From: Saccharothrix sp. S26
GTDB lineage: Bacteria; Actinomycetota; Actinomycetes; Mycobacteriales; Pseudonocardiaceae
Assembly: GCF_021390395.1 (NCBI RefSeq)
Contig: NZ_JAJUWT010000018.1
Coordinates: forward strand, 62,001-126,000
Direction of reading: 5' to 3'
Length of the DNA: 64,000 nucleotides
Below are positions 46,079-54,947 of this stretch, piece after piece. A model generated the notes under the pieces. The model did no database searches, was not told the DNA's origin, and saw only the letters and a program-made list of their open reading frames with translations. A program made the translations under genes and the position numbers. Every line of letters begins with the position of its first letter. Position 1 is the stretch's first letter.

Positions 46079-47301
46079 ACCACGTGGACGTCGGGCACGT
46101 ACAGGATCCACTTGCCGCCCGCCGCGCGGAACGCCTCCTCCTTGGCCATGATCTCCTCGGCGTGGTTCCAGGCGAACAGCAGCGCGTAGCCGGGGTAGGG
46201 GTCGGCGAACGCGGCCGGCGGGCGCACCGGGATGCCCGAGCCGGGCGCCAGCCGGTGCTGCTTGGCGGGCGTGGTGTCGCTGATGAACTCGACCAGGTCC
46301 GGTCCGATGCCGCAGAGGTTGGTGACGGTGGCGCTCTTGGCGGTCGCGCCGTAGCCGACGACCCGCTCGCCCTTGGCCTTCAGGTCCTCCAGCAGCGTGC
46401 GGAGGTCGGTGCGGATCGCGTGGATCCGGTCGCCGAACCCGTCGAGGACGGCGCGGTCGTGCAGGCCGCGTGCCTCCTCCTCGGCGAGCAGGGCGGCGAC
46501 GGCCTCGGAGCGGGTGCGCGCGCCGGGCAGGGCCAGGGTGTAGCGGACCTCGCCGCCGTGCACCGGCAGGCGTTCGACGTCGACCAGCTCCAAGCCGTGC
46601 CGGCGGGCCATGGCGTCCACGGAGGTGGCGCTGAACAGGAAGAAGTGCTCGTCGTAGATCTGGTCGAACGAGGTCTGCTCGACGATGTCGCCGAGGTAGG
46701 GGTCCTCGAACACGAACGCACCGCCGGGCTTGAGCAGCGCCACGATGCCGCGCAGGATCGAGTCCACGTAGGGGATGTGGCAGAACGTGTTCGCGGCGTA
46801 CACGAGGTCGGCCGGGCCGTCCTGCTCGCGGATGGACAGCGCGGTGGACTCCTCGAAGAAGTCCTTGCGGACCCGCACGCCCGCCTCGGCGGCCAGGTCG
46901 GCGACCGCGCCGGACGGTTCCACGCCCAGGTGCCGCACACCCGCGTTCGCGAGGGTGCGCAACATGGTGCCGTCGTTGCAGCCGAGCTCGACCACGAACG
47001 GGTCCTCGCCCGCCAGCTCGGTGCTCAGGAACCGCTCGGCCAGGGCGCGGAAGTGCTCGCGCATCACCGCCGACCCCTGGGAGAGGTAGGGGTAGTCCTC
47101 GTGGAACATCTTCTCCCTGGGCACCTCTTCCATCAGCTGCACCATCGCGCAGTCCGCGCACGCGCCCACGGCGAGGCGGTAGGTGAACTCGACGGAGGTG
47201 TCCTCGGGTTGCCGGAACGCGTCGGACAGCGGCTGGTCACCCAGGTCGACGAACTCGGTGACCGTCCCGGCGCAGACGCGGCAGGTGGACTGGTTGGGCA
47301 T
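46075..47301 (-). CDS. NDP-hexose C3-methyltransferase (EvaC/TylC3-like)
   Basis: A 408-residue SAM-dependent C-methyltransferase with the N-terminal zinc-binding motif CRVCAGTV...CADC, the SAM loop VELGCNDGTML and the C-terminal third domain (RVVGYGATAKSATVTNL) characteristic of TylC3/EvaC. It adds the C3 methyl branch to a 3-keto or 3-amino intermediate. It is the first gene of the sugar operon (C-methyltransferase, ketoreductase, epimerase, dehydratase). Its start is 34 nt from the end of the LAL gene, so it may be co-transcribed from the regulator promoter. Confidence 0.95.
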   Translation of the reverse strand: MPNQSTCRVCAGTVTEFVDLGDQPLSDAFRQPEDTSVEFTYRLAVGACADCAMVQLMEEVPREKMFHEDYPYLSQGSAVMREHFRALAERFLSTELAGEDPFVVELGCNDGTMLRTLANAGVRHLGVEPSGAVADLAAEAGVRVRKDFFEESTALSIREQDGPADLVYAANTFCHIPYVDSILRGIVALLKPGGAFVFEDPYLGDIVEQTSFDQIYDEHFFLFSATSVDAMARRHGLELVDVERLPVHGGEVRYTLALPGARTRSEAVAALLAEEEARGLHDRAVLDGFGDRIHAIRTDLRTLLEDLKAKGERVVGYGATAKSATVTNLCGIGPDLVEFISDTTPAKQHRLAPGSGIPVRPPAAFADPYPGYALLFAWNHAEEIMAKEEAFRAAGGKWILYVPDVHVV

Positions 47302-47335
47302 TGGCGGGCTCTTTCTGCTCAGGTGGTGCTCGGGG

Positions 47336-50167
47336 TCACCCTCGGGCTTCGAAGGCCCGCGGGTCGGCACCCGTCCGCTGGGACAGGCGGTGCGGCAGGT
47401 CCGCCCGGCTGCGCATGCCCAGCTTGCGGTAGACCCTCGTGAGGTGCTGCTCGACGGTGCTGACGGTGATGTAGAGGATGCCGCTGATCTCGCGGTTGGT
47501 GTGGCCCTTCGCGGCGAGCTCGGCCACCCGCAGCTCGGAGTCGCTCAGGGCCGGTCGCCCGTCGCCGGCGTCACCGCCGCCGTCCTCCCAGTCGACCGGG
47601 ATGGGCAGGGCGCCGGAGTAGGAGGCCTTGGTCTCGGCCGCCGCGACCTGGGACAGCTCGCGCGCCTTGTCGTGCTCCCCCAAGGCGTCGAGCGCTTCGC
47701 TGAGGTCGGACAGGGCCCGGGCCAGCTCGACCCGGTCGCCCGCCCGCCGCAGGTGCCGCACGGCCTCGTGCAGCAGCTTGGGCCGCTCGGCGAGCTCGCC
47801 CGCCGCGGCGAGGACCCGCAGCGCCGCGCCGCGGGTGCGGCGGTCGCCCGCCGGCAGCAGCATCTGCTCGTGGATCAGCTCGCGGGCCACCTCCGGGCGG
47901 CCGAGGGTGAGGTTGGCCTGGGCGAGGCCGCAGCGCCACGGCGCGAGCACCGGCAGGTCGATGCCCCACTCGCGCATCCGGGTGCCGCAGTTCTGGAAGT
48001 CGCTGATGGCGGCGAGCACCCGCCCGGCGGCGAGGTTGCCGTTGCCGCGGGCGTGCAGGTAGCGCAGGCCGGCGGCGGTGGCGAACATGGCGTCGGGCAC
48101 GCGCAGCCGCATCAGGTCGGCCACCACGCGGTGCCGACCGAGCGCGATGTTGGCCTCCAGCAGCACGGCCAGCGGGTAGCCGATGGACAGGCCCCAGCCC
48201 TGGTGCGGCAGCAGGGCCAGTGCGGTCTCGGCGCGCGCGGCGGCCACCACGACCTCCCCGCGGCGCAGCGCGATGTCCGCTCGGACGACCTCCAGGATCG
48301 CCTGCCAGGTCACCGCGCCGCCGCGGGTGGCCTCGTCGGCGAGCCGGTCGCACCACCGCTCGGCCCGGTCGGGGTGGCCGCTGTGCACCAGGATCAGCAG
48401 GGCGGTGAGCACGACCTCCAGCGACATGTCGCCGAGCTGGCAACTGCGCAGGATGTGCTCGGCGCTGGCGATGGCGTCGGGGTGGAACTCGGCGGTCCAG
48501 AAGGTGCCGACGGCCTGCGCCGCGGCGACCCACGGGTCCGCGTCGGCCACCACGTCGGTGGCCACGGCGGTCGCCGGGCCGAGGCCGTGGAACCACTGGC
48601 AGACGATCCGCAGCTCGGCCGCGCTCTGCGCGTCCAGCACGCCCGGGTTCTCGTCCAGCACGGCGAGCGCGCGCACGGCCGTGGCCTCGTCCCCGATCCA
48701 CAGCGCGTGCTGCACGACGGTCATGGCGTCCCGGCCGCGCAGCGCGCCCGCCCACATCGCCTCGTGCAGGGGTTCCATGTGCACGACGGCGGCGGCCGGG
48801 TTGACCCGCCACAGCGCCCGGACCAGGACGCTGGTGATGCCCAGTCGCTCGTCCTGCTCGGCCACGGGCAGCGCGGGTTCCAGGTAGCGCACGGCCGCGG
48901 CCACGTCGTCGCCCATGAGCGCCTGCTCGGCGGCGATGCGCAGCACGCCCACCGGCCAGCCCGGTGCGACCCGGTCGGCGGCCACCAGGTGGTCGGCCAC
49001 CACGGACGCCGCCGCGCCGCGCTGGTAGAGCAGTTCGGCGGCGCGGGCGTGCAGCCGCACCCGCTCGGCGCCCGGCGTGCTGTCCAGGACCGCCGACGCC
49101 GCGCCGGGGTGGCGGAAGCCGCCGTCGAGCAGCAGGCCCGCGGCGGTGAGCACGTCGACCGCCTGCTCGACGGCCTCGGGCGTGGTGCCGGCCAGCCGGC
49201 CGAGCAGGACCGGGGTGCGCTCCTCGCCGAGCACCGCGATGGCGCGCGCGACTTCGAGCAGCCCGGCGTCCCAGCGGTGCAGGCACTCCAGCACCGCGCG
49301 CTTGAACGCGGGGCCGACCTGGTCGGGGCCGGTCTCGTGCCCGGCTTCCCAGTCCTCGACCAGGGCGCGGACCAGCATCGGGTTGCCGCCGCTGAGGGCG
49401 TGCCAGGCCGGGGCGAGCACGTCGGGGTCGTCCACCCGGTCGCGCAGCAGTTCGGCGATCCCGTCCGCCGACAGCGGTGCGAGCCGGATGCGGCGGTGCG
49501 GCCGGCGGGTCAGCTCGGCGTGGAACAGCGGCAGCGTCGGCTGCGGCCGCTGCCACTCGGCGAGCACGACGACCACCCGACCGGTCCTCATCCGCCGCCG
49601 CAGGTAGAGGATGAATTGCAGCGACGAGCTGTCGGCGAATTGCACGTCGTCCACGCACAACACGACCGGGCGTTCTCGCGACAATTCGATCAGGATTTGA
49701 CACAATTCATGCACGGGCCGCACGTAAGAATGGTGGATGCCCCGCACGTCCGCGCCGGAGTCGTCCACGGTCGCGGCAATCGGCGTGATGAGGTGCGAAA
49801 CGCGGTCCGCTATTTCCGGCGGCAGTCCGGCACCGTCGAACAACTGGTCGATGATCCCGGCCTGCAGGGGGCGCTCGGCAGGCGCGCCGGTCGCGGTCAG
49901 CATCAGCGCCCCGGCGGCGGCGGCGTGCCGCTGGAACCGCTGGAGCAGTTCGGTCTTCCCGCTGGCCAAACCGCCGCTGACCAGGGCGAGCCCGCCCGCC
50001 CCTGCCGAGCACTCGGCGAGCAGGCCGGTCAGTTCGGCGAGCGCATCACCATGGTCCGTCGGCACCAACCGTCCAGTTCCCTCCAGCGCAGCGACCGGTG
50101 GTCTTTTCGCTACAGCACCCCCCACGGGACGCTTTATAGCACGACTTCCCGACTTGTCCAGCGCCAT
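47336..50167 (-). CDS. LAL-type LuxR regulator
   Basis: A 943-residue regulator of the large ATP-binding LuxR type: Walker A GGLASGKTELL (Lys71), Walker B VVLCVDDVQFAD, a long helical/TPR-like middle and a C-terminal LuxR HTH (LSDSELRVAELAAKGHTNREI then VEQHLTRVYRKLG). The ATG at 50167 is the first that leaves a normal N-terminus. The 5' codons are less GC-rich and include rare ATA and TTG codons. It stands at the right border of the cluster and is the most likely pathway-specific activator together with the SARP. Confidence 0.93.
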   Translation of the reverse strand: MALDKSGSRAIKRPVGGAVAKRPPVAALEGTGRLVPTDHGDALAELTGLLAECSAGAGGLALVSGGLASGKTELLQRFQRHAAAAGALMLTATGAPAERPLQAGIIDQLFDGAGLPPEIADRVSHLITPIAATVDDSGADVRGIHHSYVRPVHELCQILIELSRERPVVLCVDDVQFADSSSLQFILYLRRRMRTGRVVVVLAEWQRPQPTLPLFHAELTRRPHRRIRLAPLSADGIAELLRDRVDDPDVLAPAWHALSGGNPMLVRALVEDWEAGHETGPDQVGPAFKRAVLECLHRWDAGLLEVARAIAVLGEERTPVLLGRLAGTTPEAVEQAVDVLTAAGLLLDGGFRHPGAASAVLDSTPGAERVRLHARAAELLYQRGAAASVVADHLVAADRVAPGWPVGVLRIAAEQALMGDDVAAAVRYLEPALPVAEQDERLGITSVLVRALWRVNPAAAVVHMEPLHEAMWAGALRGRDAMTVVQHALWIGDEATAVRALAVLDENPGVLDAQSAAELRIVCQWFHGLGPATAVATDVVADADPWVAAAQAVGTFWTAEFHPDAIASAEHILRSCQLGDMSLEVVLTALLILVHSGHPDRAERWCDRLADEATRGGAVTWQAILEVVRADIALRRGEVVVAAARAETALALLPHQGWGLSIGYPLAVLLEANIALGRHRVVADLMRLRVPDAMFATAAGLRYLHARGNGNLAAGRVLAAISDFQNCGTRMREWGIDLPVLAPWRCGLAQANLTLGRPEVARELIHEQMLLPAGDRRTRGAALRVLAAAGELAERPKLLHEAVRHLRRAGDRVELARALSDLSEALDALGEHDKARELSQVAAAETKASYSGALPIPVDWEDGGGDAGDGRPALSDSELRVAELAAKGHTNREISGILYITVSTVEQHLTRVYRKLGMRSRADLPHRLSQRTGADPRAFEARG

Positions 50168-50879
50168 CGACGCCACTACCCGATAACAATGGTCAACCGA
50201 GGTTGCCCGGGTGCCGCGAACCCTTCGTAATCGCGCACGCCGAAATGTGACCGACCCTGTCTCGACCGTGGCGAACGGGTCAACCGGTACGGCCGAATCG
50301 CGGAGCGCGGAACCTCGTCGGCGCGATTTCCGGCCGTTCCATAGCACGACCCGACCAAGCCGTCATCGGTTGATCGAACCCTAACCGCGACGGCGGTCGC
50401 ACCCCCGCGGCGGACGGGACACCGGCAGGCCGCCACCGTCCCGGCGACGCACTGGCGCCCAGGTCGAGACCAAGATCCACAACCGGGCTCCACCACCGTC
50501 GCCGGACCCCGACCGGACGGACCCCAACGAAATCGGGCAACCGGTATACCACCTGAACGGTGAATCGCCCCCGAGAAAAACGACCTCCGCCGTCGATCAC
50601 GACGGACTCGACACACGCGAAAAAGGGCGAATCGGACGACTGCTCCACTGTGGCCGCGACACTTCGACACGCCCTTAGCCCAACATCGCGCACCGCTTCC
50701 GAGAAGCGTGCCGCACCGGCCTCCAGCGCCAAGGAGCCGCGCGGTGCGCGCGTGCGTCTGCGTTGGACGAACGAACGGGACACGTGCCCGAGCCTGCGGA
50801 GGCGCAGCCCTCCAGGCGCATCCCCCGACCGAACGCGTACACCGTCGTGGCCGACGGCCGTGCGGGCGCGCCGACCCGC
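50168..50879. other. Intergenic stretch, right border of the second cluster
   Basis: About 710 nt holding the LAL promoter region and no supported gene. Frames present lack motifs, and GC content is lower than the surroundings near 50170-50340 and 50520-50680 (for example CAACCGGTATACCACCTGAA), as expected for promoter DNA. No IS ends or att-like repeats were recognised. Confidence 0.5.
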
Positions 50880-50929
50880 TTGACCACCCCCTTACTGCTT
50901 TACTATGGTCCTAGGAAAGCAGTAAGGGG
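50880..50929 (+). promoter_or_regulatory. Promoter and 14-bp-arm operator of the GntR-ABC operon
   Basis: TTGACC (50880-50885) is a -35, with TACTAT/CTATGG (50901-50908) as the -10. Perfect 14-nt inverted repeats, CCCCTTACTGCTTT (50888-50901) and AAAGCAGTAAGGGG (50916-50929), flank a 14-nt centre. The right arm includes the AAGGGG ribosome-binding site 5 nt before the GTG. Binding by the GntR protein would block both transcription start and ribosome access. Confidence 0.7.
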
Positions 50930-50934
50930 CTACC

Positions 50935-51330
50935 GTGTTCGTCTTCCGGCTCGACACCCATTCCGGCGTGCCGCCGTACCTGCAACTCGTGCAGCAGGTC
51001 CGCCAGGCGGTGTTGCTGGGCTTCCTCCAACCCGGCGACCGCCTCCCGCTCATCCGCGAGGTGGTCGAGGACCTGGCGATCAACCCGAACACCGTCGCCA
51101 AGGCGTACCGGCAGATGGAGCAGGAGAACCTGGTCACCGGCCGGCCCGGCCAGGGCACGTTCGTCAACGAGCAGCAGTCGGCCGTGATGCCGGCGTCGAC
51201 GTACACGTCGCTGCGCCGCGGCCTGGCGACCTGGCTGCGCCGCGCCTACGCGGCCGGCCTCGACGAGGATGCGGTCAACGCGCTCCTCACCTCCGTCCAC
51301 CAGCAGATCAGGAACGAGGACGTGGCGTGA
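50935..51330 (+). CDS. GntR-family regulator, YtrA subfamily
   Basis: A 131-residue GntR/YtrA regulator: winged HTH (PPYLQLVQQVRQAVLLGFLQPGDRLP onward, with IREVVEDLAINPNTVAKAYRQME as recognition region) and a short two-helix C-terminus. YtrA proteins repress their own ABC transporter operons and are often induced by cell-wall antibiotics. The GTG start sits directly after the large inverted repeat. The stop overlaps the ABC gene (GTGA). Confidence 0.93.
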   Translation: MFVFRLDTHSGVPPYLQLVQQVRQAVLLGFLQPGDRLPLIREVVEDLAINPNTVAKAYRQMEQENLVTGRPGQGTFVNEQQSAVMPASTYTSLRRGLATWLRRAYAAGLDEDAVNALLTSVHQQIRNEDVA

Positions 51331-52220
51331 CCGAGTTCGCGCTGCGCACCGACGGTGCGGGCAAGCGGTACCGGAAGGGGTGGGCGCTGCGCGACTGCAC
51401 CCTGGCCCTGCCGGCGGGCGGCGTGATCGCCCTCGTCGGGCCGAACGGCGCGGGCAAGACCACGCTGCTGCGCCTGGCCGTCGGGTTGCTGGCCCCGAGC
51501 ACCGGCACGGTGGAGGTCCTCGGCCACGACGTCACCGCCAGCACCCCGCGAACGCTGTCCCGCATCGGGTTCCTGGCCCAGGACCACCCGCTGTACAAGC
51601 GCTTCACCGTCGCCGAGATGCTCCGCTTCGGCCGGGCCTGCAACCTGCGGTTCGACCAGGGGCTGGCCGAGCGTCGGCTGGCGAAGCTGGGCATCCCGCT
51701 CGACCGCAGGGCCGGCACGCTCTCCGGCGGGCAGCAGGCCCAGGTCGCGTTGGCCCTGGCCCTGGCGAAGCGGCCGGACCTGCTCGTCCTCGACGAACCG
51801 GTGGCCAGCCTCGACCCCTTGGCCCGGCACGAGTTCCTGCAGGTCCTGATGGGCGCGGTGGCCGAAGGCGGGGTGACCGTCCTGTTCTCCTCCCACGTCG
51901 TGCACGAGCTGGAGCGCGTCTGCGACCACCTGGTCGTGCTCAACCGCGGCCGGGTCACCCTCGCCGGTGACATCGACACCCTCCTCGCCGAGCACCGGCT
52001 GCTCATCGGCCCGCGCACGGCCACCGACCCCGACCGGGCCGCCACCGTCGTGGAGGCCGTCCACAGCGACCGGCACACGACCCTGCTGGTACGCGACGGC
52101 GCGATCCCGACCGCGCCCGGGTGGCAGGCCCAGCCGGTCGCGTTGGAGGACCTGGTGCTGGCGTACCTGCGCCGGCCGTCCGAGCCGAGCGCCGCGGTCA
52201 CGTCGGAGGTGTCGGCATGA
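51327..52220 (+). CDS. ABC transporter ATPase of the GntR operon
   Basis: A 297-residue ATPase with GPNGAGKTT (Walker A), LSGGQQAQ (signature), LLVLDEPVASLDP (Walker B) and SSHVVHELE (switch His). The family partner is an ABC-2 permease. GTGA and ATGA overlaps with both neighbours indicate one operon. Probably part of an inducible envelope-stress or peptide-antibiotic export system. Confidence 0.94.
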   Translation: MTEFALRTDGAGKRYRKGWALRDCTLALPAGGVIALVGPNGAGKTTLLRLAVGLLAPSTGTVEVLGHDVTASTPRTLSRIGFLAQDHPLYKRFTVAEMLRFGRACNLRFDQGLAERRLAKLGIPLDRRAGTLSGGQQAQVALALALAKRPDLLVLDEPVASLDPLARHEFLQVLMGAVAEGGVTVLFSSHVVHELERVCDHLVVLNRGRVTLAGDIDTLLAEHRLLIGPRTATDPDRAATVVEAVHSDRHTTLLVRDGAIPTAPGWQAQPVALEDLVLAYLRRPSEPSAAVTSEVSA

Positions 52221-53188
52221 CGTGGTTGCTCTGGCGCCAGCACCGGACCGAGGTCTGCGTCCTCGGTCTGCTCGTCGGCATGTTCGGCATCGCCCTGCTC
52301 GTGCTCGGCACGCACGCCCACGACCTGTTCCCCGACGGTCCCGCCCAGTGCGCGGGAGCAGCCGGTCTCAACGACGCCTGCGCGGCTTCGTTCCGCCGGC
52401 TCGACGAGGAGTACGGGTTCGTGGAGAACCTGCTGGCGGCCTTCTACCTGGTCCCCGTCGTCGTCGGCGCCTTCCTCGGCGCACCGCTGCTCGCGCGCGA
52501 ACTGGAGGACGGCACCTGGCAGCTCGCCTGGACGCAGGCCGTGCCGCGGATGCGTTGGCTGGCGGCCAAGCTCGCCGCACTGGCCGGCGTCACCCTCACG
52601 CTCACCGGGCTGTTCACCGCGGTGCTCACGTGGTTCCGCCGGCCGTTCGACGCGTGGGAAGGGCGGTTCCAGTACGACGCCTTCGACCTGGAAGGACTCG
52701 TCCCGCCGGCATACGCGCTCTTCGCGTTCGGCGTCGCCACCGCCGCCGGGGCGATCCTGCGACGCAGCCTGCCCGCGTTCGGCGTCGCGTTCGGGGCGTT
52801 CCTCGCCGCCCGGATGTCGGTGGCGCTGTTGGCCCGTCCCACGTACGCCACACCGCTCACCACCATGGAGCGAGTCCCCGCCAGTGGCTCCAAGGACCGA
52901 GCGGGACACCGGCCCGACTTCGCCGACTGGACGATCGAACGCGGCTACGCGGACGCCACCGGGCGCAGGCTGAGCTCGACCGAATACTACGACCTGGAGA
53001 CCGCCGCCAACCGGACCGGCACCAACCTCAACCAGTTCCTGCACGACCGAGGCATCCAACAGTTCGGCGTCTACCACCCAGCCGACCGGTTCTGGACGTT
53101 CCAACTCATCGAGACCGCCCTGTTCACCACCGCCGCCGCGGTCCTGATCGGTGTAGTCGTGTGGCGAGTCCGCCGCCGCTTGATCTAG
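52217..53188 (+). CDS. ABC-2 permease of the GntR operon
   Basis: A 323-residue membrane protein: TM1 (VCVLGLLVGMFGIALLVLG), an external loop, three to four central TMs (FYLVPVVVGAFLGAPLLARE) and a last TM near the C-terminus followed by a basic tail. The arrangement is that of actinobacterial permeases encoded with YtrA-type GntR regulators. ATGA overlap with the ATPase gene. Confidence 0.9.
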   Translation: MTWLLWRQHRTEVCVLGLLVGMFGIALLVLGTHAHDLFPDGPAQCAGAAGLNDACAASFRRLDEEYGFVENLLAAFYLVPVVVGAFLGAPLLARELEDGTWQLAWTQAVPRMRWLAAKLAALAGVTLTLTGLFTAVLTWFRRPFDAWEGRFQYDAFDLEGLVPPAYALFAFGVATAAGAILRRSLPAFGVAFGAFLAARMSVALLARPTYATPLTTMERVPASGSKDRAGHRPDFADWTIERGYADATGRRLSSTEYYDLETAANRTGTNLNQFLHDRGIQQFGVYHPADRFWTFQLIETALFTTAAAVLIGVVVWRVRRRLI

Positions 53189-53292
53189 TCCCGCCGCTCG
53201 AAAGGTCATCATCGACCGGGCGGACCGTCAGCGACGATCAGCGGGACATCGCCACCGCGATCGTCCTGCCTCCCGAGGCGAGGCCAGTGGTC

Positions 53293-53317
53293 GGGAGGAG
53301 CGGGAAGCGCTCCTCCC
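53293..53317 (+). terminator. Hairpin between ABC permease and YbdK-like genes
   Basis: GGGAGGAGC (53293-53301) and GCTCCTCCC (53309-53317) form a perfect 9-bp stem with a 7-nt loop; the flanking GTC and GAC can extend it. It lies between convergent genes and probably terminates both. Confidence 0.7.
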
Positions 53318-53326
53318 CCGACGCAG

Positions 53327-54487
53327 TCAGGCGGCGTTGTCCGGTGAACGGTCGTGCTCGGCGTGCTGGGCGACCAGTGCCACGATGTCGGTCACGGCGT
53401 GGTCGTGGCGGAAGGCTCGTCGCTGCCGGCTCGCACCGTTGCCGTTGGCGATCAACTCGCCCACGAGGGTCTGCACGGCCCGCAGGTCACCCGTCGCGGT
53501 CAGCGCGGGTTCGACGTGGCGCAGCAGGCGGTGCAGCAGGTCGACCGCCGGCACGGGCCGCATGGTGTCCAGGTCGACGCCCGCACCGTCCAGTCCGTCA
53601 CGCGAGGCGCGCCAGTACGCCATGCGCAGCGCGTCGTCGCCGATCCGAGGTGCTTCGACACCGTCCTCAATAGACCGCAACGAGGTCATGACCAGCGCTC
53701 GCACCAGCGCGGCGAACAGCACCGACTCATCCACGGTGGACTGGACGTCGCTCACCCGGACTTCCACGGTGGGCAGGTGGGAAGAAGGACGGATGTCCCA
53801 GTAGACCATCTTCTCGTCGAGCACACTGCCGGAGCCGACGGCCGTGTCCACGGCCGATTCGTAGTGCGCGAGCGACTCGAAGTACGGCGGGGCGCCGGCG
53901 CACGGCCAGCGGCCGACGATCACCGACCTCCAGCTGGCGTAGTCGGTGTCGACGCCGTGGTGGATCGGCGAGTTCGCGGTGAGCGCCAGCAGCACGGGCA
54001 GCCACGGCCGGACGTGGTTGCAGACCTGGACCGCGGTCTCCCGGTCGGGCACCTCGACGTGGACGTGGCACCCGCACACGACGTTCTCGGGCGCGAGCTG
54101 CCCGTATGCGGTGTTGATCGTGTGGTACCGCGGGTCGTCGGTGATCGGCGGTCCCGGCGCGTCATCGGCCAGGGCGGTGCCCACGGCGAGCAGGGTGCCG
54201 CCACACCGCGACGCCGCCTCGGCGGCGGTGGAGCGCAGGAACGTCAGCTGCTCGCGCACCTCCGCCATCGTCCGGCACACCGGCGTGTTGATCTCCACCT
54301 GCGCCCTGGTCAGCTCCAACTCCAGCGCACCGCCCAGGTCGCCGGCCACCTCGACGACGTGGGCGCTGATCGGGAGCAGGTGCCCGGTGGAGGAGTCCGC
54401 CAGCAGGAACTCCTCTTCCACGCCCACTGTCGGCACGCCGGGTGCACCCGGGTCCGCAGACCACAGCACAGGGGGAAACGACGCCAT
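53327..54487 (-). CDS. Carboxylate-amine ligase, YbdK/GCS2 family
   Basis: A 386-residue member of the glutamate-cysteine ligase type 2 family. VGVEEEFLL is the N-terminal metal/ATP motif, CGCHVHVEVPD and WRSVIVGRWP are family signatures, and PTVEVRVSD closes the active site. Members have weak glutamate-cysteine ligase activity, and true substrates in actinobacteria are mostly unknown. It stands alone, convergent with the ABC operon. The ATG at 54487 gives the usual length. Confidence 0.92.
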   Translation of the reverse strand: MASFPPVLWSADPGAPGVPTVGVEEEFLLADSSTGHLLPISAHVVEVAGDLGGALELELTRAQVEINTPVCRTMAEVREQLTFLRSTAAEAASRCGGTLLAVGTALADDAPGPPITDDPRYHTINTAYGQLAPENVVCGCHVHVEVPDRETAVQVCNHVRPWLPVLLALTANSPIHHGVDTDYASWRSVIVGRWPCAGAPPYFESLAHYESAVDTAVGSGSVLDEKMVYWDIRPSSHLPTVEVRVSDVQSTVDESVLFAALVRALVMTSLRSIEDGVEAPRIGDDALRMAYWRASRDGLDGAGVDLDTMRPVPAVDLLHRLLRHVEPALTATGDLRAVQTLVGELIANGNGASRQRRAFRHDHAVTDIVALVAQHAEHDRSPDNAA

Positions 54488-54947
54488 CGCCTGCCTCGCT
54501 CACAGGTTGATCACCACCGGTCCGGACCGGGGATTACCCCTGGCCGCTTTTTGCAAACCGATGGTCCATTCGGACGACGGACGGTCGAAGTGACCGATGC
54601 GGTCCGGCCGTTGGCCACCGCACCAGATGTGTCCGGCCGCAGCGTTGGCTCCGAAGAACGATGAGCTCACCAGCTCACCGGCCGTGCAGTCGGAGCGAGG
54701 CGGTTGGCCGGTTCCCGATCGAGGTCGAGCAGTCCACCGTGCAAGGTGCTGAAGGGGCAGCAGGCAGCCGGTGAGGTCGCCTCCAGCGGCAGGGACGGGT
54801 CGAGGTCGCTGGGAGCCCTGCCGGGACCGCCGCGCGTGCTGCCCTCGCCATGGTCGCTGGTACCCGACCGATCGCGATGCCGGACCGGAAGAGGCCGCGG
54901 CCCGGGGGAGATCGGCCGCGACCTCTCGTCGCTCGGAGCGGGACGGG
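54488..54947. other. Intergenic stretch, no supported gene
   Basis: About 460 nt with the YbdK-gene promoter side (AT-richer around 54500-54560) and the 3' side of the fasciclin gene. Open frames lack motifs. No RNA gene was recognised. Confidence 0.5.

Noticed and set aside
47183-50230. A 1,015-codon plus-strand frame opposite the LAL regulator
   Set aside because: Composition is a GC-shadow; the opposite strand has Walker and LuxR HTH motifs.
50280-50783. A 167-codon minus-strand frame in the LAL upstream region
   Set aside because: No motif, unusual composition for a coding region here, and it overlaps the lower-GC promoter DNA.
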